Shown in pieces: positions 1 to 7,432 of a DNA stretch of 56,357 nucleotides. The notes under the pieces were generated by a model. That model did not search any database. It was not told where the DNA came from and saw only the letters and a list, made by a program, of their open reading frames with translations. Origin of the DNA: Labilibacter sediminis (GTDB lineage Bacteria; Bacteroidota; Bacteroidia; Bacteroidales; Marinilabiliaceae); assembly GCF_005877885.1 (NCBI RefSeq), contig NZ_VCHY01000029.1, positions 1-56,357 on the forward strand, in the 5' to 3' direction. How positions within the stretch are numbered: position 1 is the first letter of the stretch; every line of letters begins with the position of its first letter. The translations under genes and the position numbers were made by a program.

Positions 1-276
1 GACCAGTTGAGCGAAAACGTATTTGTCTTGAAACATATGCTATCAGATTAATCTAACCCAAAGCTATAAATTCAAGTCCGTTCGCTCAGAAAACCTCTAT
101 AACAAACTAAATTTCAAATATTTCAAAGAACTTTTTTAGACTTTAATGGGACATTAATGACCTGTTTTATCAGATGAACATATGTATTGGCTATTGTATT
201 TATCTCATAACATTATTTTTTAAACTTCAAAGCAATAAAATGGGATATTTGAACTGGTTTATATATGTGCTCATAT
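1..276. other. Gene-free stretch at window edge
   Basis: I see no credible reading frame, RNA gene or clear repeat here. The sequence is AT-rich with many stops in all frames. It ends where the CTGTCCTAAA-bounded region begins. Confidence 0.5.
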
Positions 277-470
277 CTGTCCTAAACGTTCATGTCGTTT
301 TTGTTTAAATATTTAAGTAATAGCTTTTTGTAATAGTTTATAGCTCTGGTTAATAATATCGTTGTTGTTATAAATAAGCCTGAATTGAAAATCGACGCAG
401 TCAAAGGCTTTAACTTCAATAGCCCGGGACTATAACCCTCTAGTGTTCGAAAAGGTTTTATATAACTAGA

Positions 471-584
471 TCCGGGTTTTAACCCGGAGAAATCAGCAGG
501 TTTCGAAATGGGTTTTAACCCAAAATATAAGTTTAGGCTAAAGCCATTTTATTATATCATTGTTTACCTGGGTTAAAACCCAGG
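471..584. repeat. Cluster of three GGGTTTTAACCC-type hairpins
   Basis: Three near-perfect palindromes lie within 115 bp. Positions 471-488 form an 8-bp stem TCCGGGTT/AACCCGGA with a TT loop. Positions 509-522 form TGGGTT/AACCCA with a TT loop. Positions 567-584 form CCTGGGTT/AACCCAGG with an AA loop, so the third is in the opposite orientation. They resemble a small cluster of REP-like units. No REP-associated transposase gene is in the window. Confidence 0.6.
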
Positions 585-621
585 CCTAATTAATAGTTTT
601 TGCTTTTCGAACACCCAAGGG

Positions 622-978
622 TTAAAGCTATCTTATATTTAGTAAAGCGTTATTACTTAATGCAGAAGATCTTTTGAGGAAGTATTTGGAATAACGTGCT
701 GAAGGCACAGCTTATCCCAGCCACATGCAACGCATGGGGTTATGCAAGAAGGGAATCAGCGTCCTGAAGGGACAGCTCAAAATAGGGTTAAGTTGTCCCT
801 TTAGGACGCTGATTAACAAAACTGACAAACCCCAGGTGTCACTGCGTTTTACCTGGGGCTGTGATGAACTAGGCTTTCAGCCTGCATTTGTTTGATTCTT
901 GATGATTTATATGTATAAAAGATGAGAAAAAGGGTAGGTCCGAACAATATAGTTATTCTTAGCCTGACGGCTGTGGCC
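622..978. repeat. 372-bp multi-hairpin inverted-repeat element, copy 1 (left end lost)
   Basis: This copy is closely similar to 7645-8017 and 24936-25307. It keeps the right terminal repeat TGACGGCTGTGGCC (965-978), but the matching left end GGCCATAGCCGTCA is missing, and similarity starts at TTAAAGCTATC. Internal hairpins: GTGC/GGCAC near 693-707, a CATGC/GCATGGGG hairpin near 722-740, the 18-bp arms at 757-774 and 794-811 around a 19-nt loop, and CCCCAGGT/ACCTGGGG near 830-858. No reading frame is conserved between copies, so I treat it as non-coding. Confidence 0.8.
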
Positions 979-1174
979 TGTATGCAGGCTTCTGTTTTTT
1001 GGATCAAGCCAATTATTGCATTTAGTGAGAGCAGAGTCAAGTTCACTTGAACTATGCCGAGCAAAGCAATAATCTTAAAATAAAAAAAATGAAGTCGGGT
1101 TTGGGTGAAACGCCAATAGTATGATTTTATTTAGGACAGGATTGATTTAGAATAAGGAATTGTTTTATTTATGT

Positions 1175-1182
1175 TACTTTTG
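1175..1182 (+). promoter_or_regulatory. Candidate -7 promoter element (TACTTTTG)
   Basis: TACTTTTG fits the Bacteroidota primary-sigma consensus TAnnTTTG and lies 34 bp upstream of the ATG at 1217. A -33 TTTG at the usual spacing is not convincing, so this is a moderate call. Confidence 0.4.
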
Positions 1183-1216
1183 AGCACCAAAATATTTTAT
1201 AATCAATCGTTATTTT

Positions 1217-1609
1217 ATGCCTTATCAAGATGTGTTTGTTCAATTCTGGGAACAGGTAAAAGAAAGTGTTCAGGAAGGTAACTTTGCCAAGTTAACCATG
1301 GCAAAAACCATTGGTAAGCCCGACTTGAGAAATATATTTGTGAGACCAGTTTATGCTGAAGATGGCTTTAAGGTCTTATTGAAATTTCGCTACCGATCCA
1401 GAGATACAGCTGATAAGGAGGATGAGCTTACATTAGAGGAGGCGTTTGAGGTGGTGAAGTCACATCTCAGAAATCCTTTTACATCAGTTCTGATTTTTAC
1501 CACCACAAAGGATGTTACTTTTAAAATGAATAAAAAGGGAGCAGCCAGTATTACCGAGTCTTTGCCAACGTTTCGTGATGTAACACAGGCAGAGAGAGAT
1601 GTAGAATAG
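1217..1609 (+). CDS. Small conserved protein resembling the N-terminal domain of Bacteroidota SAM-dependent methyltransferases
   Basis: This is a 130-residue cytoplasmic protein with no signal peptide. The pattern KLTMAKTIGKPDLRNIFVRPV, then a YRSRDT stretch, then LIFTTTKDVTFKMNKKG matches, as I recall it, the N-terminal domain of ~390-residue Bacteroidota methyltransferases, where this module precedes the Rossmann methyltransferase domain. Here the reading frame ends right after the module, and no methyltransferase fold or decayed remains of one can be read in the 230 bp downstream. It is therefore either a genuine stand-alone version or an old truncation. No enzymatic activity can be assigned; RNA or substrate recognition is possible. 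A TACTTTTG promoter word lies 34 bp upstream. Family link: moderate. Real gene: high. Confidence 0.75.
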   Translation: MPYQDVFVQFWEQVKESVQEGNFAKLTMAKTIGKPDLRNIFVRPVYAEDGFKVLLKFRYRSRDTADKEDELTLEEAFEVVKSHLRNPFTSVLIFTTTKDVTFKMNKKGAASITESLPTFRDVTQAERDVE

Positions 1610-1663
1610 CTTGTCTCTTAAAATTTCAATTAACCTTTAGTTAACTATTCAGTCGTAAGACAA

Positions 1664-1818
1664 AAGTATAAAGACATAAGACTTAAATATTTAATACACC
1701 TGAAATCTCAATTATCAGCAAAAAACATTCAATAAATGATCTTTCACTTCTTGTTTTGTTATTTAATGCAAGAGTTAAGGTAACTGATATCTTTATACTT
1801 ATGTCTTTATACTTATGT
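1664..1818. repeat. Perfect 17-bp inverted repeat plus 14-bp tandem repeat
   Basis: AAGTATAAAGACATAAG (1664-1680) is the exact reverse complement of 1798-1814. The unit CTTTATACTTATGT is repeated head to tail at 1791-1804 and 1805-1818. A similar vocabulary (CTTGATACTTGTGTCTTG) occurs at about 16107-16142 upstream of the GH5 gene. The gap between the converging flanking genes contains nothing else recognisable. Confidence 0.6.
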
Positions 1819-1837
1819 CTTTATTCTTTATACTGAA

Positions 1838-2080
1838 TTAGCCCTTAGATTTCACATGATGTAAATATAGCTGTTCCACCTTGTCTCTTGCCCACGGTGT
1901 TTTTCTCAAAAACTTAAGACTTGATTTAATAGACGGGTCGTTATTGAAGCACCTGATATTAATCCTCATTCCAAGTTCTTCCCATCCATATGCAGCCACT
2001 AATTTCTCTAGCATATCTATCAATTTCACACCATGCAATGGATTGTTGGCATGTTCATTGCTCGATTTATCAATATCCAT
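1838..2080 (-). CDS. VF530 family protein (DUF2132)
   Basis: This is an 80-residue soluble protein. It carries the family signature almost word for word: [40 protein letters not shown] and a short C-terminal helix. The length matches the family. VF530 proteins are small, widely conserved and structurally characterised as an alpha-helical DNA-binding-like fold, but their biological role is not established. The gene lies 10 bp downstream of the 107-residue gene on the same strand, so the two are probably co-transcribed. Product family: confident. Function: unknown. Confidence 0.92.
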   Translation of the reverse strand: MDIDKSSNEHANNPLHGVKLIDMLEKLVAAYGWEELGMRINIRCFNNDPSIKSSLKFLRKTPWARDKVEQLYLHHVKSKG

Positions 2081-2090
2081 TATTGTAATT

Positions 2091-2414
2091 TTACTTCTTC
2101 AATATTTTATCAGCAAACTGCTTGGCATCTGTACAATATTTGTCATCACCCTGCAATTTCCATTCGCCGGTTTTTTTAATGTAAAATCGAACTGTTTTCT
2201 CTACAACTTCTGAATAACCACCATGCGCTGCCAACATTTTTTGCACTTCTTCCATATATTCACTGTTGCTTAATTCGTCTTTGGTTACCAGGTCCCACAA
2301 TCTGTTAATTCGCTTTAATTGGTCTTTATAAGTGGGTTTTATCGTTTTATGAGCCATTAAAAAAAGTGATAATGCTTTTGCTTCAGGAGATGGCTTTTCT
2401 GTTTTTCTTTTCAT
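2091..2414 (-). CDS. Conserved hypothetical protein, operon partner of the VF530 gene
   Basis: I place the start at the ATG at 2414 ([11 protein letters not shown]), giving 107 residues. The frame stays open for 17 hydrophobic codons upstream, but those look like translated AT-rich leader rather than a signal peptide. The protein is basic and mostly helical, with a conserved-looking core ([21 protein letters not shown], then [26 protein letters not shown]). I do not recognise a family. The 10-bp gap to the VF530 gene suggests a two-gene operon. Confidence 0.7.
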   Translation of the reverse strand: MKRKTEKPSPEAKALSLFLMAHKTIKPTYKDQLKRINRLWDLVTKDELSNSEYMEEVQKMLAAHGGYSEVVEKTVRFYIKKTGEWKLQGDDKYCTDAKQFADKILKK

Positions 2415-2723
2415 ACTTATTGTTATGTGATAAATAATTGGGTAAAAGTAGTTTAATATTTTCAATCAATAGTGTCTTAAGCGATGATTAGTTTGATATA
2501 CTTGATAGTATATTTGAGTTTGGTTTTTGCCTGAGTTTTAGCCAAGCTAAATTATTTTTAATTGAAAGGCGGAAATAACAAAAGCGCTTGTTGTAGTATG
2601 AAATCTAAGTTGTTGTTGATCAGTATTAATCGGTGGACTTACAAAGCAGAAACTTCTCCCTGTTTTTCGCCATGTTCATTGGGATGAATTTAGCCAAATG
2701 CTTTAAAAGAAAATAAATGGATT

Positions 2724-3207
2724 ATCGCATAACTAAGGAGCTAATATTTCCTTTATGAGGGTTATATAATCACCTTTGATAGTGTCATTCGTGTTACTTA
2801 AAGTCTAATTTAAGCACAAAAATGCTTTAACATATTTAGTTCATAGTTTTATCACTTCTGTATATTCATTGCAGTTTATAAATATAAGGTGGTATAACAG
2901 AATCACTAAGTGGATTGTCGATCGTACTAGATAGAATAAAAAACTATTATATCGTTTGTTTCCCTATTTAGATGGCTTAATGTCCAATCTGGTAGTTTTC
3001 GCAATATGCGTTAGAAAACCTATTACGTAATGAAACTACTGCCAATCAAGGCGTAAACTAACTTGTTTCAACTCACCATAGCGGTGCTATGAGTCGTCTC
3101 GACAAGTCCTTGATTGTTTGCACTTTCATTCCTCATAACGATGTTCTAACACATAATCCGGGTTTAATATCTTAGTTGAAGGAAAATTTTGGAGTATATT
3201 CTTTGTA
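2724..3207. repeat. ~310-bp interspersed repeat, copy 1, interrupted by an inserted structured element
   Basis: This segment is similar along its length to 5901-6214: both begin ATCGCAT.ACTAAGG, share CCTTTATGAGGGTTATATAATCACC and CACTAAGTGGATTGTCGATCG cores, and end with a TTCTTTGTA word. This copy is about 170 bp longer because a structured element sits at about 2998-3164. Without it the flanks join as in the second copy. No coding capacity is seen. Confidence 0.75.
2998..3164 (-). repeat. 170-nt nested-stem repeat, copy A (divergent, minus orientation)
   Basis: Read on the minus strand, it follows the same plan as the six other copies: outer arms (TTATGTGTTAGAA / TTCTAACGCATA), a second stem AATGAAA / TTTCATT, a third stem AATCAAGG / CCTTGATT and an apical hairpin CATAGC / GCTATG. 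Sequence identity to the other copies is clearly lower, yet pairing is kept through paired changes, such as A-T to G-C in the outer stem and T-A to A-T in the second. It sits as an insertion inside the 2724-3207 repeat. Confidence 0.8.
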
Positions 3208-3249
3208 AAAATACATAAGACTGCTCTTAAAGAGGTTTATTCAGTACGT

Positions 3250-3308
3250 ATTTTGTTCCGAAGAGGCAGAATAGGGCCTTCCCCAAATACAACCCTTCAG
3301 AACAAAAC
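3250..3308 (-). terminator. Imperfect hairpin downstream of the cupin gene
   Basis: TTTTGTTCcGAAG near 3251-3262 pairs with CTTCaGAACAAAA near 3295-3307 across a ~33-nt loop. It lies 20 bp past the stop of the minus-strand cupin gene. The T tract is weak, so terminator function is tentative. Confidence 0.35.
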
Positions 3309-3330
3309 GTCAGACTATAACTATTTCAAA

Positions 3331-3894
3331 CTATCTTTTTGTGTCAATTATATTCTGTAATAGAAATTTACATTTTCCACAATCGGTACCTGCTCCTGTA
3401 ACTTCTCCAATTTTTTCAACTGTATCTGCACCACCTTTCACTGCATTAACTACAGTTTCAACAGTAACCATTTTGCATCCACATGCAAGTGATAATATTT
3501 TTTCAATATCTTTAATACAATTCCCACATTCGGTTCCGGCACCTGTAATTTCTTGTATTTCTTTTACAGTACGAGCTCCACTAACCATTGCTTTCCTAAT
3601 ATCACCATAGCTCACCTGTTTACAGTGACAAATAATTCGATTTACGGGAATAAGAATAGTCGTTACATACATATTCCCATCACTTTTAAGAGAGTGCTTT
3701 TTTCCTGCAGGGGCAACAAATACATCTCCTACATGCATCTCAACTTCCTTATCTTCTAAGATACCAACCCCTGAACCCTGAATACAATAAAAAATTTCGT
3801 CTTGAGTAGCATGTTCATGAAGAGGAACTTTTAAATCAGGATGTATATGATATACGTGTGTTTCGATTGCTTCCTGAATACTATTTAAATCCAT
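3331..3894 (-). CDS. Cupin fused to two tandem BFD-type [2Fe-2S] domains
   Basis: I choose the ATG at 3894 (MDLNSIQEAIE), which gives 187 residues; the 55 codons upstream run into repeat DNA and are unlikely to be protein. Residues 13-70 form a cupin: motif 1 PLHEHATQDE..YCIQG with metal-type H26, H28 and E33, and motif 2 GDVFVAPAGKKH with H67. Two bacterioferritin-ferredoxin-like (Fer2_BFD) modules follow, each with CxC then CxxC: C89/C91/C123/C126 and C138/C140/C172/C175. Each module carries the GAGT.CG.C signature. BFD modules usually bind a [2Fe-2S] cluster and transfer electrons. The three-part architecture is unusual. A metal- or redox-sensing or electron-transfer role is an inference. 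Confidence 0.85.
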   Translation of the reverse strand: MDLNSIQEAIETHVYHIHPDLKVPLHEHATQDEIFYCIQGSGVGILEDKEVEMHVGDVFVAPAGKKHSLKSDGNMYVTTILIPVNRIICHCKQVSYGDIRKAMVSGARTVKEIQEITGAGTECGNCIKDIEKILSLACGCKMVTVETVVNAVKGGADTVEKIGEVTGAGTDCGKCKFLLQNIIDTKR

Positions 3895-4000
3895 AATAAT
3901 TATTGTTTTATGTTGTCTATTTCGATTATTATATGACTTGTTCAAAATCAACAATAGAATACTCGTATAAGAGAAAATTGTTGATATATTCAACAGTAAA

Positions 4001-4270
4001 TTAACCTGAGTTCGACATAAAATTATTGGCTCAGACCGCTTATTAATATTGAGTTTCAAGAAATATTTGTGAAGGTATAGCGGGCTATATCAAACAAATA
4101 TGACGTAGAAAATCGATGTTAATAAGTGGTTTTACTAGAACTTTTTAATAAAACACTAATCTACTGCGTAAAATAATATTAACATAGCTCGCTATGCCAA
4201 TATTATTTTACTTATATATCAGTATTTTATTAAAATCTGAGCTAAATAATTTTAATCGAACTCAGGTTAA
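4001..4270. repeat. 270-bp MITE-like element with ~35-bp terminal inverted repeats
   Basis: Both ends read inward as TTAACCTGAGTTCGA, followed by an ATAAAATTATT..GCTCAGA stretch, as near-perfect inverted repeats (4001-4035 and 4236-4270). The interior has a second inverted pair (TATAGCGGGCTATA near 4077 and CATAGCTCGCTATG near 4183) and no reading frame. One end abuts the stop codon of the SDR gene at 4272. A lone end of the same type lies at 26845. Confidence 0.75.
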
Positions 4271-4271
4271 A

Positions 4272-5144
4272 TTAAGAATACACCTCTTTTAAATACTCCT
4301 CAACCGAAGTTGCTTTTCTTCCAATCAACTTTTCAATTATTGAGTTGGTATTGTCGAGCTCCCCCTCAATCATTGCCAGTGAGAATCCTGCAAACAGACC
4401 TATATATTCTGCAGGTACACCTGCTTCTGTCAATGTTTTGTTGAACTCTTCCACAGAAGGAGAAGTATAACGAATCGTTTTTCCTGAAATATTAGAAATT
4501 ATAGTAGCTATGTCATAGTAAGAATATGCCTTATCAGCTGTGATATCATATTCCTTATTTTCGTGTCCCTCGGTGGTAAGAATGTGTGCAGCAACCTCTG
4601 CCATATCCTCTCTCAGGGTAAATGCAGCCTTACCTTCACCGGCAGGCAGATAAATAAGCCCAGTTTCTAGTACTTCTTTACCAACAAACAAGGGAAGCAT
4701 ATCCATATATAAATTATGCTTCAATATGGTGTGCTCCATACCCGATTCTTTCAACCAGGTTTCGGTATCAATGTGATCTTCAACTACAAATGAAATTGGC
4801 GAAGTTTTTTCTTCGTTTTTGCGCTGGAAACTAGTATAAATAACATGCTTTACTCTTGTTTCTTTAGCTGCATTCACAACATTTTTGTGCTGCATCGAAC
4901 GACCTTCAAAATCACTACCTGAGATAAAAAATAATTTATCTATACAGTTAAATGCTGCAACAAGCGATTCATATTTTGTGTAATCGCCAATTCGCACATC
5001 AATACCTTCGTTTTTTAAATCTTCAATTTTATCAGTATTACGAACTAATACGGCAATATTTTCTGCATCCATCTTTGTTAATAAATGCTTAATAACTGAT
5101 TTTCCTAAATTCCCTGATGCCCCTGTAACTAAAATTTTATTCAT
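4272..5144 (-). CDS. NAD(P)H:quinone oxidoreductase type 2-like / NmrA-type atypical SDR
   Basis: This is a 290-residue soluble Rossmann protein. It opens with the nucleotide motif TGASGNLG (residues 7-14) and continues with a GDYTKYESL segment, FFISGSD and YTSFQRK, the layout of the QorB/YtfG-like atypical SDR group. Enzymes of that group reduce quinones with NADPH in the cytosol. The gene is divergent from an HxlR regulator 160 bp away, the same arrangement as E. coli ytfG/ytfH. The stop codon lies 1 bp from the end of a MITE-like element, so that insertion borders the gene without visibly damaging it. Substrate is not provable from sequence; redox or electrophile response is the likely theme. 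Confidence 0.85.
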   Translation of the reverse strand: MNKILVTGASGNLGKSVIKHLLTKMDAENIAVLVRNTDKIEDLKNEGIDVRIGDYTKYESLVAAFNCIDKLFFISGSDFEGRSMQHKNVVNAAKETRVKHVIYTSFQRKNEEKTSPISFVVEDHIDTETWLKESGMEHTILKHNLYMDMLPLFVGKEVLETGLIYLPAGEGKAAFTLREDMAEVAAHILTTEGHENKEYDITADKAYSYYDIATIISNISGKTIRYTSPSVEEFNKTLTEAGVPAEYIGLFAGFSLAMIEGELDNTNSIIEKLIGRKATSVEEYLKEVYS

Positions 5145-5209
5145 TTTATTTTTATTTAATTGTTAAACTTAGGTTGATTACGAAATGTATATTACTTACT
5201 TTTGGTGAG

Positions 5210-5236
5210 TCAAAGATATATAGTTAGTATCTTTGA
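5210..5236. promoter_or_regulatory. Candidate HxlR operator (TCAAAGATA-N9-TATCTTTGA)
   Basis: A perfect 9-bp inverted repeat (5210-5218 and 5228-5236) lies between the divergent oxidoreductase and HxlR genes. A direct repeat ACTTACTTT brackets it at 5194-5202 and 5263-5271. HxlR-type dimers commonly bind inverted repeats in such divergent gaps, so this is the obvious operator. It would control both genes. Confidence 0.6.
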
Positions 5237-5304
5237 CACAATAAGGTACAGCCAAGTGTCATACTTACTTTCAAGAAACTATTATTGATTTACAATTAAA
5301 TAAA

Positions 5305-5670
5305 ATGGAAAATAATTTGAAAAATTTTTCGGTTTCCGAAAAATGTCCCGTAAGAAATGTATTAGACCGTTTTGGAGATAAGTGGTCTATATTAGTACTC
5401 CTAGTTTTGGGAGAAGTAGAAAAAATGCGTTTTAATGCCTTACATAAAACAATTCTAGATATATCGCAGAAGATGTTAACAGTTACCCTACGTAGCCTTG
5501 AAGCCGATGATTTGGTTAAACGTACTATTTATCCCGAAATCCCTCCAAGAGTTGAGTATGAGATTACAGAGAGAGGGAAATCTTTATTGACGCACATTCA
5601 TAATTTAACTGCCTGGGCTGAAGAGAATATGTTGGATATTTTAGAATCAAGAGAAAAGTTTAAGTCTTAA
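5305..5670 (+). CDS. HxlR/YtfH family winged-helix transcriptional regulator
   Basis: This is a 121-residue cytoplasmic DNA-binding protein of family length. The HxlR hallmarks are visible: C14 in KCPVRNVLDRFGDKWS, the recognition region RFNALHKTILDISQKMLTVTLRSLE and the wing YPEIPPRVEYEITERGKSL. In related regulators (YodB, HypR, QorR) the N-terminal cysteine senses quinones, diamide or other electrophiles. The conserved C14 and the divergent quinone-reductase-like neighbour support a redox-sensing repressor of that enzyme. The inverted repeat at 5210-5236 is the candidate binding site. Family: high confidence. Ligand: inferred. Confidence 0.92.
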   Translation: MENNLKNFSVSEKCPVRNVLDRFGDKWSILVLLVLGEVEKMRFNALHKTILDISQKMLTVTLRSLEADDLVKRTIYPEIPPRVEYEITERGKSLLTHIHNLTAWAEENMLDILESREKFKS

Positions 5671-5900
5671 TTTATTTGTATACATTTTTAAAATATCTAT
5701 TTATTCTTCGTTCGATTACAAACAACATATCTTTTTATAATTTTAACTCTTAAATTGGCTTATAAGCTCATCAAACTCAAATTTAAAAATTGTCTTTATG
5801 AACGTACAGCGTTGGAGGAAAAATAAAATAGTGCAATTCTATATGAAATCCCCTTGTAGCTAACTAACAAATCACTTCACCACTCGTGTCTTATTTAAAT

Positions 5901-6214
5901 ATCGCATTACTAAGGTGCAATATTTCCTTTATGAGGGTTATATAATCACCCATGTTAGTGCCATGCATAGTTACTTGTAATCTAATTATAGCAAAAAAAT
6001 GTTTTAATATATTTAATCCATAGTTTTATTGCTTCTGTATATTAATTGCGGTTTATAAACGTAGGGTGGAATAACAGAATCACTAAGTGGATTGTCGATC
6101 GCACTAGATGAAATAAAATCTATTTATATGGTTTGTCTCCTTATTTAGATGGTTTAATAATTAGTCTGGCAGCTTTAATATCTAAATTAAAAAAATAGGA
6201 GTATGTTCTTTGTA
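5901..6214. repeat. ~310-bp interspersed repeat, copy 2 (empty-site form)
   Basis: This is homologous to 2724-3207 but continuous: CTGGCAG runs straight into CTTTAATATCT near 6173, exactly where the other copy carries the structured insertion. Downstream, 6235-6330 repeats part of the 1020-1110 region. The rest of the 5671-6460 gap has no recognisable gene. Confidence 0.75.
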
Positions 6215-6460
6215 TCATGACTATTATTACTGTAAATGAAAGCAGAGTTAAGCTTGCTTGAACTATGCAGAATGAGGCAATAATCTTTTGTAAAAAAAAA
6301 TGAAGTCGAGTTTGGGCGAATCGTCAATAAGGTTTAAACGTATACGATAGGATTGTACTGTAATGATTGTTACCTGAAAATATTTGAAAATACACGCCGC
6401 CGAATGATATCGAGCGAGGTTAATATATTCTTTACGCCTAATTTTTGCGGAGCAAACATA

Positions 6461-7324
6461 TCATTGCAACAAATCTTTCATGCCGAAGGCGGTTAAGAAA
6501 TTCGTATGTTGTTCGGCCACATGCTTATTGGCAGTTTCTACAAAATCTCCAGTCATAGCATCTACAACGGTTCTTAACGGGCGTTGCCCTTTAGGTGTTT
6601 CAATCAATTTTAAAATAGCATCTGGCACCATCTGTGGATTTGGTTTCATGGCTTCGAACATTTGTCCCATGCCCTCGCCAATTTGCTCGGGAACGTTTGC
6701 CAAATCGCCATATGCTGCTGCAATTGACTGGTCCGAACCATATGTTACTTTACCAAATATTTCGGTAGGGAAGGCACCCGGCTGAATCAAAGCCACATCT
6801 ACGCCCAGAGGTCTCACCTCATAGTGCAAACCCTCAGTAAGGCCTTCTACAGCAAACTTAGTACTGTTATATACAGTCATAAAAGGTGCCGAAAAACGGC
6901 CGAGTCCACTTGATATATTAATAATCAATCCCTCGCCTTGTTTTCGCATTTGTGGAAGGCTGGCCTTGGTCACTCTCCATGTGCCTTTGAGATTCACATC
7001 AAACATTTTTTCAATATCATCCGCTTCGTATGATTCGGTTAATCCTCCACCGAAAAACCCAGCGTTGTTCACAACTACATCTAACTGACCTTCTTTGGCA
7101 ATAATGCTGGTAACAGCTTTTTTAACTGCCTCATCTTGGGTTACATCTAATTCTACTACGTTAATGTTGTCAATCCCTGATAGTTCTTGGGCTCTTTCTG
7201 CATTTCTACCATTAATATCTCTAATAGTGGCATAAACCGTATAGCCTTTGGCCGCAGAGCTTTTGGCTGTTAAATAACCAAATCCACTATTTGTTCCGGT
7301 AATCAATACTACTTTCTTTTCCAT
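6461..7324 (-). CDS. Classical short-chain dehydrogenase/reductase
   Basis: The start is taken at ATG 7324 (MEKKVVLITG), giving 287 residues; the 27 codons upstream are not protein-like. Classical SDR landmarks are present in order: TGTNSGFG cofactor loop, LDVTQDE, VNNAGFF, the catalytic serine in NISSGLG, and YNSTK with catalytic Tyr and Lys. The length is slightly above the ~250-residue core, with a C-terminal extension as in extended oxidoreductases of the retinol-dehydrogenase-like group. NAD(P)(H)-dependent oxidoreduction of an unknown carbonyl or alcohol is expected. It stands alone among repeats, with no operon partner to suggest a substrate. Confidence 0.85.
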   Translation of the reverse strand: MEKKVVLITGTNSGFGYLTAKSSAAKGYTVYATIRDINGRNAERAQELSGIDNINVVELDVTQDEAVKKAVTSIIAKEGQLDVVVNNAGFFGGGLTESYEADDIEKMFDVNLKGTWRVTKASLPQMRKQGEGLIINISSGLGRFSAPFMTVYNSTKFAVEGLTEGLHYEVRPLGVDVALIQPGAFPTEIFGKVTYGSDQSIAAAYGDLANVPEQIGEGMGQMFEAMKPNPQMVPDAILKLIETPKGQRPLRTVVDAMTGDFVETANKHVAEQHTNFLTAFGMKDLLQ

Positions 7325-7432
7325 TTTGAATAGTTTATTGATGAAGAATAACTCGACTTGTAAAAGTTTAACACCAAGCTTGTTTGATTGTTTACAGGTA
7401 AACATGTCCTACATATTTAGAAGATTTCACAT

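Larger units (their letters stand above)
277..1139. repeat. Composite decayed element bounded by CTGTCCTAAA / TTTAGGACAG
   Basis: The region opens with CTGTCCTAAACGTTC (277) and closes with TTTAGGACAG (1130-1139), a 10-bp terminal inverted repeat. A second region at 7433-8134 has the same opening and closing words. Both enclose a copy of the 372-bp hairpin repeat. No intact transposase lies between the ends. A segment near 1020-1110 (GCAGAGT..CTTGAACTATGC..AATGAAGTCG) recurs at about 6240-6330. I read this as a transposon remnant or MITE-like composite; the parent family is not identifiable from the sequence. Confidence 0.55.

Noticed and set aside
849-1064. 71-codon minus-strand frame
   Set aside because: It lies inside and beyond the 372-bp hairpin repeat. 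The frame is not kept in the other copies and the product has no protein-like features.
1881-2213. 110-codon plus-strand frame opposite the VF530 gene pair
   Set aside because: It is antisense to two well-supported genes, and its hydrophobic product is a reading of their complement.
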